From: Metellina segmentata
Taxonomy: Eukaryota; Arthropoda; Arachnida; Araneae; Tetragnathidae
NCBI GenBank assembly: GCA_947359465.1
Contig: OX375877.1
Coordinates: 51,870,744 to 51,934,743, forward strand
DNA length: 64,000 bases
Reading direction: 5' to 3'
The translations under genes were made by a program, and so were the position numbers. Shown here piece after piece: positions 35,834 to 47,872 of the stretch. Below the pieces are notes generated by a model. That model was not told the origin of the DNA, made no database searches, and saw nothing but the letters and a program-made list of their open reading frames with translations. Positions within the stretch are counted from its first letter, which is position 1. Every line of letters starts with the position of its first letter.

Positions 35834-38245
35834 AAAAAAAACAAGTCTGTTTCGCGTTGTTTTTAATCGACAAAACAGCATTACCTGCTCAGCTGAGAGG
35901 CAACTCAACACACCTTCCTCGCGCAAGGCAGAGGGGGCGGGCACGAGGGGGCTCAGCGATGATCTACAGCCGCCTCCAAACTGTAGCTGACGAGGAGCGT
36001 GCGAAAAATTCCACTTACCTAAGAAAACAAAAACAGAGTAATGAGCGACTCGCCTGCAGAAGAAACAAGAACAATGAAGAAGTGCAGAAGAAGAAGCGAG
36101 AGGGTATGTAAACAATTAGAAGCTATTCATCAGGGCCGTTGAAGAGTATGTTGCACGGTAGCGGCCCGTTTATCGAGTAGGCGATGCTGCAGCGGCACTG
36201 AAAGTCACGACTTTCGGCCCTAATAGGCCTTTTTTAGATGATGGAGCTGTTCCGATGACATGGTAATAGTTTTCGCAGAGGGGGACTCGACGATCACCTT
36301 CCGCAGAGAAGAAATGAGAAGGGTATTGAAAAAATGAATATGAATTATCCCCATCCCAATCAAATACACAAAGCATGACTTTCAGAGAATTTATATTGAT
36401 TGGAAATTATGCATGGGAGGCTTTTTCTGTCTGCTGAAATGTAGGTCGCGGTGGTGTTTGTGCGGAGTTACATGTTTCAGGAATGCACAGACCGCGGCCG
36501 ACATACGGTCCTCCATTGATTTGCTGGCGTACCTCCTCATCAGGTTTTATTGAAATATTAACAAGCCACTCGATAGGTAATTTTTAAGGTCAATGCCAAC
36601 TTTAAGGTTGTATATGCTGGAAAGATTGGTAGTGTGATATGAGCTTTAAAGGATCATTTTTTAGATTTTCAAAAGAAAAACTATTAGATTTATTTCGCAA
36701 CCATTTTGCCTCCCGAATCAATACAGCTTGAACTCATGGACACGCGAAATGATGAGAATCAACGAAATAATTTAATGAAGACGATATACTAAACTTCTAA
36801 AGTGTGTCAATTAAAACCATTGTAAATCGTTGCTAGATAAATGCATTATAATGTACAAGACTGAGTAAACATATCTGAACAAAGCTTTTCAGTCATGAAT
36901 ATGAAATAAATCGAAAAATGGAAAGCCCTTGACTGATGAAAATTTAGAATAAATTTTGAGCTTGACTGCCACAAAAATCGAACCAAACATTTATTACAGT
37001 TTGTTGAAAAACTGTCAAAACATATCACTCATAAAATTGAAGTCTTTATTTACATCCATTACATATTTCATCCATGTTGAATCTATGCAGCGCTTGGTCC
37101 TAACAAGTCTGCACATTCCCGCTATACTTATTTTGAAGTCGGTTGTATTGGTTTTAGAATATGATTTCAGCACCTTAACCAATAAAAATACCAAAGAATA
37201 AATTCCAAATTGGGTTTGGTAGTTAATTGGCCAATGTCAATTAGGTTAAATTGATTTTACAAAAGGATTATGCGTGAGTGCGTATATGTAGCTGCTTTAA
37301 GGCCCAAAATAACTTACTTCACTTAATGAATTTCATAAGAGTTTTAAGCATTTATAATTCATTGGAAGATATTTTTAAAATCAGAAAATATTTTCAGCGT
37401 TTAGACACTTTGCCTTTGTCACTGGTAAGGATGGTAAACAATGGCATACATAATCAAATTCTGAATGCGAATTTATTACTCAGCAAAAAGACATATATTA
37501 GTGTTAATAAGAATGTGAATAGATGGTTAGTCGGAAGACTCATACAGCAAATCATAAATGTAGAACAAATTTTTGCTATGAAGTGTGTAAGATTTTCAAA
37601 ACCTAAACTAAAATGTGTCTCCTTGAAGACGAGATATACTCCAACAAGATTCGTACGACTGTGTGACAGTTGATGTAATTCATAAATAACAAGATCACAC
37701 AAATGAATTTTTTTACAGTTGCTGTATTCGGGGACGTTAATCGTAATATTGGTTATCATGGAAATTCTACAAGGCACATATACTGTAGTATTTTAAATCA
37801 TAATGAATCTCATTACCGTTGCTGCGCAAAGTAATATTTTATGACCACCCTGTTTTCCCCGGACGAAGACATGCCTCTTATAAGAAGTTTTTCCTATCAA
37901 GACTGATGTAGGTGATTAGTTCGTGTTTAGATGCAAAATTTTGTATATGGGTGGTTAATTGCATGGTCTTCAAATGATCAAGACAGAAAATAAAATAAAA
38001 ATACTACTGTATCGACGGTTATTCTTCACTGCTTTTTACCATAAATCAACTGCCACTGAAAGTCGGGTCAAACATTTAAAGATATATATTAAAAATAAGG
38101 GGAAATAATGACACTCACAGATGGGGACGTACTTGTTAATAGTGATCTTGCATTCGCACGTGGCCTGATACACCTTTACCAAAAAAACAAGAGTGGTGGC
38201 AACACTGCAAAATGCGCTGGAACTTTTGTTTCCCACTCGTGTTTT
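35834..38245. other. Unassigned stretch
   Basis: 35840-36550 is GC-richer and partly open on both strands with no recognisable domain. 36550-38245 is AT-rich. A 131-codon frame at 37278-37673 overlaps a 107-codon frame on the opposite strand and has no motif. Confidence 0.35.
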
Positions 38246-38735
38246 ATTACAGTCCTAATGATGGTGAATGCTTTGATCCACCAAAATAGGAACTAGCTCA
38301 TTTTGGGTAAAATATTTTACTTTAATTGTGTAGTTGGTTGGACTCTAATGGCAGAAATAATGTGAAACAACAGCGATAATGATCATTGCCTATAAGAAAG
38401 ATACTAATATTTTGATCTCCAGAGGACTCTAGTCATATTCTATCAGAAGCACAAAAATCGAATTCGCATTCCGTCCAACTCCATCGAGACATTGCAGTCC
38501 TAACGATGAGGGTTGCTTTGATACACCAAAATGGCCATTGACTATCATTTTGACTAACCTTTTTTACTTTAATCATTTAGTTGGTTGGACTCGAATGTCC
38601 ACACCAATGTGAAACAGTGATGACCATCATTGCCTACAAGAAAGATACCGATATTTTGATCTCCACAGGATTTAAGTCATATTCTAATAGAAGCACAAAA
38701 TTCGAATTTGCATTCCGACCGAATCCGTCGAGTCT
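38246..38735 (+). repeat. Tandem duplication, 245 bp period
   Basis: agtcctaatgatggtgaatg at 38251 recurs in diverged form at 38496. Further matches are tagttggttggactc, aagaaagatac with aatattttgatctcc, and agaagcacaaaa. Confidence 0.88.
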
Positions 38736-40129
38736 TTCAAAATACAATTTCATTTTTTCGATCGACACGCCCCGTTTCGCGCGCAGAACCGGCACATGTT
38801 TTTTAAGACGTGTTATTAACGTCAGTTCGAAATTAATGGTCGACAAAGAATATTGTGAATCGCAAAACAATGAGGTATTCTAAATCAGGCTCGATTAAGT
38901 ACAACAAAAAATGAATGATATTCTCAAATTAATCGTAATCGACCTCCGCAGATTGGGAAAATTGGCCACGAAAGCCTTGTTATAAACCCCGTCCGTTGTT
39001 CCCAAAGGCTGGGTTTCTTTGGAAACAACGGCACGTACTGTCTTCTGGTGGTGGGTTAAACTATTAATATACCGATAGCTTCCGAAGCACCGCTGATGAT
39101 CTGAGTTAGACTGCTCTTAACCGACCAATTCTATAAATTAATGATATGGGGTTGAAAAGGGTTATTACTACTCAGAAAATTATTTCTGGTTTTGACAGAC
39201 AAAACGCTTGTAGGTCTTACCATACTGATAAGATTTAGCGGATACTATTTGTCCTCCTTTCGAAGAAGAGGTGTTGATTTTATGGAAAGTGTAATATCCA
39301 ATTACCATATTTGGTCGCTGTCAGACGATATCAGAGTTCGACTGGAAGTTGAAAACTTCTTTCATTTAAAGTAAGCTATTATTTCCAGCATATGATTACA
39401 CTGAAACTGAGGTCCTCAGGTGCAGAACTATATTCAGTGTTCTGCAACACAACTCCAAGCAATTTAAATTGTTCTGCAGGCATTTTGTCCGAATTTTGAA
39501 AACTGCAGTAAAATCAAACACAGACGTAAAACACAATTATCGGCTAAATATGTATAGTATATTTGTAATAAAACATCAAAATTAATTAACTTACTTTATT
39601 TCAAACCAAGGCATACTTTCAGAATTTGCAATTCTGTCGATACCTTTTGAAGTGAAATATTTTGTCATTGACATAGAAGATGTGTTATTTATAAAGTGTC
39701 TGTGGTAATTTGGGCGGTGTAGGGAGGTTGTTTCGTAGCTAGAAAAGATAAAAAGGTGTGGCTAGGAGAGCGCTCTGCACTGCAGAACATCGTAACTTAT
39801 GATTAAAAAATGAAATCGGTCAAAATTTTGATAAAATTAAGGAAAAATTGTTCTACTAAAAGACTTTGTTCTGCGACGTACGTTTAACTTTTAAGCACTT
39901 TATGTTCCCGGGTTAAGGCCTTTGCATTTCGCAGATAATAAGTAGGGTTTCATTACAACTTTTTTTAAATACAGGATCAAAAATTAAAAAAGTGTAAAAT
40001 CTTCAACTACTAAAGGAGGATTCTAGCTAAATATTTCATTCCATTCAGAGTATTCACTATTGATAAGTATGCAAAAGTAAAGGGTCAATAAATTCGAAAA
40101 ATTTAAGTGATTGTAAAATTTGAAACAAA
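38736..40129. other. Unassigned stretch
   Basis: No gene recognised. The octamer gttctgca or its complement recurs several times between 39420 and 39870 without a clear element structure. Confidence 0.35.
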
Positions 40130-40770
40130 TCTATATATATAATACTCTTACGTGGCTCACAAAAAAGACGCTATTTGTTATCGCGTTTTGGCAACATTGT
40201 ACTATTGTTTACCACGAAGCCTCGCGCTTCAATTGAATTTATAGCGTTATCAGATGAAATTTTATTGAAAAAGAAACTGAATTTTAGTCGAGCTGTTGCA
40301 GTTTATAATTAGAAATCAAAGAAAGCGGAGGATCATTTCAGGGCCATTTAAAAAATGGTCCTTTTCAGGGCCAACCATTATAGTTCAACAAGACACTTGC
40401 ACTATAACTTTCGACAACAAACTCAATGAAAAAGTGTGGGGGACTCTACAGTGCTGGAAATGTACACACAACCAAAATGCTGGGTATTCAATTTTCAAAG
40501 CAGCGCTCCCATTTCGACTCAAAATTTTCATTTGAATTCTGATTCCAGGAAACTATATATGCTTTATGTAATACAGCAAATTTTGGTTTGAAAAATATTT
40601 TTTTGGAATACCATTTTTTGTAAACAATCCTTTCTGCTAGGACACATGTCTTCATTGATGCGAGCGAAGCGAGTATAGGTTCGCGCAACGAATCAATGAG
40701 GATCAATTGAATTGCAAAGCAATCCTCCGGGGGTTGGCGAGCTTTAGCGAGCAGGGGGCTGGCCCCCTAG
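40130..40770 (+). mobile_element. Non-autonomous Helitron, 641 bp
   Basis: The 5' end tctatatatataatactc begins right after A (40129). The 3' end is a GC hairpin agggggctggccccct merging into CTAG (40767-40770), followed by T (40771). TC start, terminal hairpin, CTRR end and insertion between A and T are the defining Helitron features. Before the 3' end there is another inverted repeat (tcattgat...atcaatga, 40652-40699). No Rep/helicase is encoded, so it depends on an autonomous relative. Confidence 0.9.
40357..40372 (+). promoter_or_regulatory. Histone-type mRNA 3' stem-loop sequence
   Basis: ggtccttttcagggcc matches the metazoan replication-dependent histone stem-loop consensus (GGYYYUUYUNARRRCC) at every position: 6-bp stem with one T-G wobble and a 4-nt loop. 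It is followed by aacca and, 15 nt downstream, by a purine-leaning caacaagaca where a histone downstream element would lie. No histone coding sequence is recognisable upstream. An overlapping alternative stem (gggccattt 40341-40349 with aaatggtcc 40353-40361) also exists. It lies in the sense orientation of the Helitron. Confidence 0.55.
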
Positions 40771-41204
40771 TACCATTAAAAGTCTTGTATTTATATTTGT
40801 GAACTCCATATGCTTTCATCTACACGTTCACTGAGATGCTTGGAAATTTGAGCCTCAAATGCATATTAAATATTTCATTTTAATGACTAACCACTGACCT
40901 GATCGGCCTTCAGCACTAAAAGTTACGTCGATTTGCGAGGAAGCAATAAGTGGTTAGCCACCGTTTCTATTAACCAGGATAATCACAAACATCCGTGCAC
41001 TTACAATCCTTGATGACAGACAAACGTTATGAGCACTCTAATTAGACGGCTTGTATTGAATCTATCATGTTAATAAAAGAGGAAGTTTCACAGTCAACAA
41101 TCAGACCAAAAGATCTACGAAGAATTTAATTCTGCTGTTCATATCCTGATACATATCGGGGTTACATTAAAATATATTTATCACTGTTTTGGCGTTTATA
41201 ATTG
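40771..41204. other. Unassigned stretch
   Basis: Nothing recognised. Confidence 0.4.
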
Positions 41205-41345
41205 GCTTTAACCTTTTGACTACGGCTATAGATATAACAAGCGCGATTCTTTCTTGGCGCAATTCTTATAACTTTTAAGGTACAACTTCTGTAACGGCCG
41301 TTGTCAAATTATTTCTTCACGTGATCATGGTACAACTTCTGTAAA
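41205..41345 (-). repeat. Copy of the 63-bp minisatellite element, short form
   Basis: The minus strand reads agttgtaccttaaaagttat, gcgccaagaaagaatcgcgc and ttgttatatctatagccgta, matching the unit and the distal end of the array at 51974-52407. Only one to two units are present. Confidence 0.75.
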
Positions 41346-41865
41346 ACCAAACAACTACCATCTGTCAAACTGGAATGCGTTTGTTGGAGTTTTTATTGGT
41401 AGTCCTGAAATTGGATTCGAGTAACAAGGCAGTTGACTTCAAAATACATACAGCAAACACGTATCTCCGCAAACACGGCTGTTACAAACATTTAGCATGA
41501 CAGAAAATGCCTCGTACACGATTTATAGTTCTAACCCGATGTGGGAAAAAACAGATGATGACCAATATCAGATATGGTAAGTATATAGGATAGGTTAGTT
41601 CTAATGTCTTTTCGGAAGGAATTTAAATTTAAAAATGTATTCCATGCTATGTGCTTGAAAGTAATAAAAGACGTTAATATTTACTTCTTCAAGGAAAAAA
41701 ATACTACTTGAAAATATCAGTAAACATTCAGCAGGTCAATTGAATTGTTCATTAAACCAAACATTACATTAAGCATCAGAACGCTGCGAGGATCATGGAA
41801 AACACATTAAATCTTTTTATATGCTATATATACACTATTAATGATTCAATGTAAGTGGTTCAATT
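41346..41865. other. Unassigned stretch
   Basis: Nothing recognised. Confidence 0.4.
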
Positions 41866-42075
41866 TACTTCGCACTGGAGCAACACAACAAGTTTTTTGG
41901 GTGGCTGTCTGGGATGAAAACAGACTTCAGCCAATAATCAATAATGCCGAGTCAACACAACGAAGTACAACACACAACATTACAATAATTGGGAAAGCAC
42001 AGCGAGTTATTGACGGGGCGGTCTGGGATGAATCCCGAAGGACAAGATCCGAGATTCACTATCTAAATGCCATGT
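41866..42075 (-). repeat. Two SINE tail fragments in tandem
   Basis: Minus-strand 3' pieces at about 41866-41940 (cgcactggagcaacacaaca) and 41990-42075 (cggtctgggatgaatcccga), separated by unrelated sequence. Probably a broken or duplicated copy. Confidence 0.65.
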
Positions 42076-44429
42076 GGAAATGCAGACGGTAGTCAATAAT
42101 AAGACACACCAGTTGATATAAAACATAGGTAAGTTTGGATATCTGTTTAGAAAGAATTAAAATCATAATACAAACATGTCATGTCAGCGCGAAATTTAAA
42201 AAAAAAATCCCATCAGGCAAATCTTTATTTGTTCAAGGAAATAGGTACTAGAATAAATCGATGAACATTCAGATCGATAAAACTGTTAAACGGTTAGTTA
42301 AACTAAACATTATATGAAGCCATCAGGACCGCGCAAGGATCGAGATAACCTTTATAAATCACGACCAGTTTGAAGCACTGCCACACGCTTTCGTCCCTGG
42401 ACCAAATCAGTGCATTCCTCTTCGTTTTCACGCAAAATTAAGATTACATCCATTTGGATAGGGAATCGCGCTTCATTCTTGCGCCCCTTGCTTGCTCCGA
42501 TGCAATTACACAGATTCCATCCCCAGATAAGATTGTCTCCTTTGACGCGTTGATATTTGCCAATTAAAAATTAACTAAACATGGAACCCCTCAAACTGCC
42601 CCGAGGACCGTATAGTATGGGATCGATTTTTCAAGCAAAAAAGCTCCGGACCATTTGCGGCCACTTTCTCTCCCTTTATCTACCAAATTAAATTTGCCCT
42701 ATCTCTATTAATCAAGCTGGATCACTTGCATAAAATATTATCGGCGAGTCTTTTATTTGTTGCTTTTCTCATTTCTTTTAGCACCCGAGCTATTATTACC
42801 GACCTGGGCATTCTTGACCAATGATACGGTCATTAATAATTTTTCGTCTGTGACCTCCAGGCAGGCCCCTTGGGTCCCGGAGCAGCAATTCAGGAAGACA
42901 GACTTCCCCTTGTTCCATTGCTGTGAAATGGATAGGATGGCTTGGCTTTTGTTTTATTAATAACGCATTTTCCCCCCTTCTGCCTCCCTCCGAGAACTTT
43001 TTTTCTTGTGTTCTTGGCTTCTAGTTTTCCATCGTCAGGTCATTACCGCCTGCCGAAGGCAACAAGTGGCCGTTCGACGTCGTTTTGAATTGTTTTATAG
43101 CGGGGTGGTTTCGTTGTAAAGATGGTCTTTTGTCTGGTTGCTTCGACGGTAATTGTTCTTTGTGTGTGATACTTCGGAATGTTTGTATGGGAGAGAGACG
43201 TTGTGTAGACGCCGTCTATTGTTGAGATGCCCAGCCTGAACCTGCGAACAATCATCTTAGCCCATTATGGGCAATCATCTGTGGTATTTGGAGAAGACCC
43301 GGGATGATGCGTGTGTCTGGTAACATGACCTTAAGTTATTGCAGTTCCATTACTACGTTTTGGAAGTGACATCTCTTTTGACGTTCCTATGTTTCAAGCA
43401 TGTTTTAAACGTAACCCCTATTAAATTATGTTAGTTGCTTTCCAAGTGTATTTCATAAACTCAACATTTTTTTTTTATTTCAAAAACTCTTTATCTGAAT
43501 GTTCTTTTTCAGTTTATAAATTTATTTCTTTTTAGCCAGTACAAAGTTGTCCAGCTTTGTTTTAGTATCACATTTTTTCGCCAATAAGTTTCAAATGATT
43601 GCGATATCCAAATCTTCTTTTCACAGAACACTCGCATTTTTAAATAGATTTATATTTTGTTTTTCCCGTTGGGATATAATTTAATACGAAAGATATCCTT
43701 ACCCAAATGGCATGCGTGTAATTCTACAGGAGTTATTCCTGATTGAATGGTACCTTTGAATTTGATCTACTACGAACTAGGATTAAAAGGGGGGGTTGGG
43801 TTTTTTCGCAAATCTACATTTGTTGTTATACATAGAAATATAATCGGCGAATTACAATTTGAATTTAGATTACGTATCACTGTTTAATGTTGAGCGTGTA
43901 TGCTGATTTGGTGCTTTTTTTAGAACATAATTAGACCAAATTTAATTATTGCACATGTTCAGATTTTCCCTTTTCTGCTGCCAATACTCTAATCTAAAAT
44001 CTTCCGCTTCTCATTTCTGATCTTATCACAAATGAGTACCAATTACTTGTGCATGGTTTATCACTTTCTTCCTCTTCTCTCATTTTGTAAAAGATAGCCT
44101 CAAACTCCAAGACAGTACTTGGGTCAACCACAGTGGCCAGGATTGGGCGCAACTGCCCTTTTTTGGGGCGCCTCTTCAACGTTGGTCTAAATTTATTTGT
44201 GTTTTACTGTCTCTGAGTAAAGGAAACAACGGAGAATGCGGTTGGCACAATGTTTTCTAAGACTAATGAGATTTATTTCACCTTAGATTCTATCTTGACA
44301 TTCCTGGTTATCAATGTTATGTTCAGACACTACAAACGGATTTAAACTGACAAGGCCCGTTTTTCTCCCGTGACGGCGACACACATTTAGATCTTTCACA
44401 TACACCCCGCTCAACGTATTTTTCGCTTA
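42076..44429. other. Unassigned stretch with GC-richer island 42340-43260
   Basis: The island is non-repetitive, GC-balanced and has several homeodomain-like TAAT cores, but no exon or domain is recognisable. 43300-44429 is AT-richer. A conserved non-coding block is possible, not shown. Confidence 0.35.
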
Positions 44430-44443
44430 CCACTAGATGGCGA
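44430..44443 (+). promoter_or_regulatory. Candidate CTCF-like site
   Basis: ccactagatggcga fits 13 of 14 positions of the CTCF core consensus CCASYAGRKGGCRS. Single motif match only; no other support. Confidence 0.3.
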
Positions 44444-45216
44444 CATGATTTTCCATGATCCTTTATGGTTGTTTACGAATATTTGAAAAGTTTACATGTG
44501 TTTTGTTAGTTAAAGTGAAAAAAACTAGAAAGTTTTTCAATATTGAAAGAAAATATGAAAATACTTCAAAGTAATTCATAAGCAGAGAACTTTCATTCGT
44601 TTCCGCAACTGAAACAGAAGGAGCTAATCTGGAGTACGGAATAAATTTCTAAAATTACACGGATTAATCAAATATTCATGCAATGAACTAATCATACATA
44701 GTGAGCCAATTCGAAAACCGGACACTAGTGTGAAAAAGTTGTAAAGTCGGACTACTTTTAAAGATTTTCAAAAGAGTTATATCCTAAATTATAGATAATT
44801 TATATCACTTTTTAACTATAGCACTCGCAGTTTTTAAAAATAATTTTATAAGAAAATGAAAAGTAAAACAATGCGTGTTTTGATCACAAGATAAAAACAA
44901 GACAAATTGTCTTTTTCAATTAAAATTCCTGACACTTAATTTGATTAGTTAGTTCTGATTGTACATGTAAGACCAACTAACTAAAAAGAACGAAGATGTT
45001 AGATTATGTTAATTACGAATTTAGACGTTTTCCTCGGTTCTTACTATATATGGTAGTACAACGTTATCTGCATGTCTTATTTATTTTACTATAAGTCTAG
45101 AGAAAAAATGTTCGAAATAGTAACAAAATTATTTATACAAAGTCCACCTTCAGCTTTCGCAGTACTTTCCCAAGAAAGACAAAGGCAAGTAACCGAACAG
45201 TTTTCAATTGTATATA
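44444..45216. other. Unassigned AT-rich stretch
   Basis: Nothing recognised. Confidence 0.4.
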
Positions 45217-45519
45217 CACTGGCGGAAAATAAAACCCCAACACCAAGAAGAAATTAGTTTAGAAAAGAATGACGTTTAAGCAAAGTATTTGTCTTGGTAA
45301 CACATTTATTTGATTTAAGTTTCAAGGTCACGTCAAAAAGTATGCGCGAGAAGATCCATTTCAAATGTGAGATGGTAGTACATTAATAACCGATGTAGTC
45401 GCCACCATTTTGAATTCAAGCATGCAAACGCGCATGCATTATGTCGTACAGGTGCCGTATGACATTTTCTGGGATGGAGTTTCATGCCTGTTGGTCAGTC
45501 AAACCAGAAACGGTCAGTG
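45217..45519 (-). mobile_element. Truncated Tc1-like element, family 4
   Basis: The end cactggcggaaaataaaacc, leading into ccaacaccaagaag, follows TA (45215-45216). On the minus strand the inner part encodes a Tc1-type transposase C-terminus (ENVIRHLYDIMHARLHA, IQNGGDYIGY, stop near 45380). The opposite end was not found. The hAT element at 45528 is inserted immediately beyond, in or next to this remnant. Confidence 0.65.
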
Positions 45520-45527
45520 CTTGGGAA

Positions 45528-46302
45528 CAGGGCTGTAGTGGAGGGTATACGGCGGTATACGCCGTTTACCCTCTGGTTTTTTTCCAGCAAATTCCGTATA
45601 CCCTCTGCTTTTTATTAAAAACTACGAACACCGCTTTGTTTTTCCTAGAAAACATCGCGCGAAACATCACGTGCCAAGCAGATAGCTGTAGAAGCAAAAG
45701 AAAAGTTTTTATTTCAAGATATCACCCTGGTACATAATTCCAAAATCGTACCTATTAATCAAAAGCAATTCATTCAAAGTACTGTCGATAGAATGAAATT
45801 CAGACTTTGTTCTGATGTTAATGAAGAAAATTGTCAACTTTTGAAGGATATATCCATGCTTGATCCAGAAAATATAAATACAGGGGATATTCGCCTTGTA
45901 GAAAAGGAGGTTAAGAGGATCTGTTGACGTTTTGGTATAGTTGAGATGTGCACTATTCTGGGTTTGAGGTTCCAATGAAAACGTCAAAGTTGTTCCAGAA
46001 AAATGAAAGCCTCTTTTAAGAAAAATTGAAATATTGCCATGTTTCACGACCGTTTGCGAGCGCGGGTTTAGTTTAATGAATACCTACCCGGTCCTTAGAA
46101 ACGATTTCATACATATATATATACATGTATGTGCGTGTGTGTACGTGTTTTTTGCCCCCCTCCCCGTGGAAAGTGTAAATAGTGAGTACATGTTTCGCCT
46201 CCCCATGGAAAAAAATTATGCGTGTATCAGAGTGTACCATCAGAGGGTATACGCAGGGGCCCCCATGGTATACAATCTGATTTATTTACGACTACAGCAC
46301 TG
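45528..46302 (+). mobile_element. hAT element remnant, 775 bp, with 8-bp target duplication
   Basis: The ends cagggctgtagt and (complement) cagtgctgtagt are short inverted repeats of hAT type, flanked by a perfect 8-bp duplication cttgggaa at 45520-45527 and 46303-46310. The interior holds decayed transposase sequence. A full hAT is about 2.5-4 kb, so this is an internally deleted copy. Confidence 0.92.
45690..46115 (+). pseudogene. hAT transposase C-terminal remnant
   Basis: Reading in several frames: HNSKIVPINQKQFIQSTVDR, MKFRLCSDVNEENCQLLK, DISMLDPENIN and VEKEVKRIC resemble the region just before the dimerisation domain of hAT transposases. Further on, FTTVCERGFSLMNTYPVLRN matches the conserved hAT dimerisation core (SERGFSLMN-type). 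At least three stops or frameshifts separate these blocks, and the N-terminal zinc finger and catalytic core are missing. The open frame at 46034-46369 is this block running on into non-coding sequence. Confidence 0.75.
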
Positions 46303-46406
46303 CTTGGGAAAGAAAACTGTCACTGAAACAATTAGAATAATCACAAGAAAATTTCGTGTGACGTGTTAAGTTTAAAAAACATTGCACGGTACAAGAAAAT
46401 CAACGG

Positions 46407-46424
46407 AGGGCCTCATGAGGCCCT
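46407..46424. repeat. Perfect 18-bp palindrome
   Basis: agggcctcatgaggccct is its own reverse complement, without a spacer. Function unknown. Confidence 0.9.
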
Positions 46425-47872
46425 GTTTTAGAGGCACGGAATCCATAGACGTGAACATGGATTCTGTATTCATTGGGACTGCATTAAAGTAAGGCATGAA
46501 ATGTTATTAACACTTTGCCATCCCTGTATATGGGCAATTAAGAGTTTAGCATAGATGTGTGTGCTGTTACCGGGTTCGCTAATTTGTCATAATTTGACGA
46601 CCCGTTATTTACCCTTTCCTTATGAGACAGAAAAACAACAGTCTGTTCTCCCAACACCATACTTAAAAATTAGAGTTTCGCTTTTTATTAATAGGGGTCA
46701 TGTCCAGGCCGACCCCAGAGCATCAGCTCGCATTGTCAGCAGCGATTTTCACTCCGGCCTCTTGTGAGGACAGAGCAGTAATTAAACGAGCAGGTCAATT
46801 GGCCGAAGCTTCATCGACCCTGCCTAACGACCGCTATTACCCGGCCCGTAATGAGCCCAGATTACACTGTACGTGGCTGGGCGTGCTCTTGCGCAAACAA
46901 TGCCCACTCGGCGGCTTTGTTGGCATCATCAGGTTCAAAAGAGTTGCGCAAAGGCAATTGTTGATGAATAAATAATGGGTTACGTGTGAAAAAAAGTGGA
47001 ATCTCGGCTTCAAATGGGCACGACTAGGTGCATTGGCGGCGCAATTCATTTGAGTAAAGAAGGCATCATTATAGGAGTTGCTCCGTTTCCAAGTAGTGTA
47101 AGTAGACACAATGGACAGGGATCGCCAGTGGACTCCTGGTGGAAGCAATGTTTACATCTTTGTGATTTCTCGACTTAGTCCCATTAAACATTTACCGTTA
47201 AAACTTTCAATTGTTATTGCGATATAACCATCGCGTAATTTTACTGACCAGAAATGTTTGCAGTTCTGTAATTCGTGAGAGGGATTTTAATGGGTTGATA
47301 GTTGCAGTTTTAAGCTGATTACTTGAAATTTTTATGAATGTGATGCTGTGAACGTTTCTACAAGCAGTGTATTTTAGATATTTAAATTAAATGCAATCTT
47401 TGTGTTTAACTTGCACAAATGCATAAAATTTCATCTTTTGCTTTGTACGATTGTGTATATCTTTATTATTACAAACGCAATAAAGATTATTAGCTTTTCT
47501 TAAACTTAGAAAAGAGACTGTACATTACTATACTGTGCATTACACCATTTACCGGGTCTTTGTGTCATGGTACCCCGGCGAATCCCATGTCAGTACACTA
47601 AGATTACCTTATCTCAAAGTATTACACATGTATAGTACAGGTACTCAGGCAATAATCACGATATTGATATCTAAATTCGATGTCGAAGGCTGGGCAGTAC
47701 ACATTGTTACTCATTTTCTTAAGACTTTAGATTAGAGTAGGTTTTTAATTCCCTTTTTGCATCTAGAACTTCTAGTTTATGCAAGATTCCTCATGTCCGG
47801 CACTTGCTAACTGGCTCTTAAAACTGGTACCTGAACCATAGAAAAAGTAATCTCCTTCATCTTTCGAACTCC
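46425..47872. other. Unassigned stretch with GC-richer island 46680-47150
   Basis: The island has open frames of 91-103 codons on both strands but no recognisable domain. The rest is AT-rich. Confidence 0.35.

Noticed and set aside
35571..36115. Opposed 139- and 144-codon frames
   Set aside because: Both are read-throughs of a SINE copy into neighbouring sequence; the peptide strings are SINE body translations.
37278..37673. 131-codon frame
   Set aside because: AT-biased, no motif, with a 107-codon frame on the opposite strand over the same bases.
39418..39870. Element bounded by repeated gttctgca motifs
   Set aside because: The motifs vary in orientation and spacing and no consistent terminal structure emerges.
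45709..46047. 112-codon minus-strand frame
   Set aside because: Antisense shadow of the hAT transposase remnant on the plus strand.
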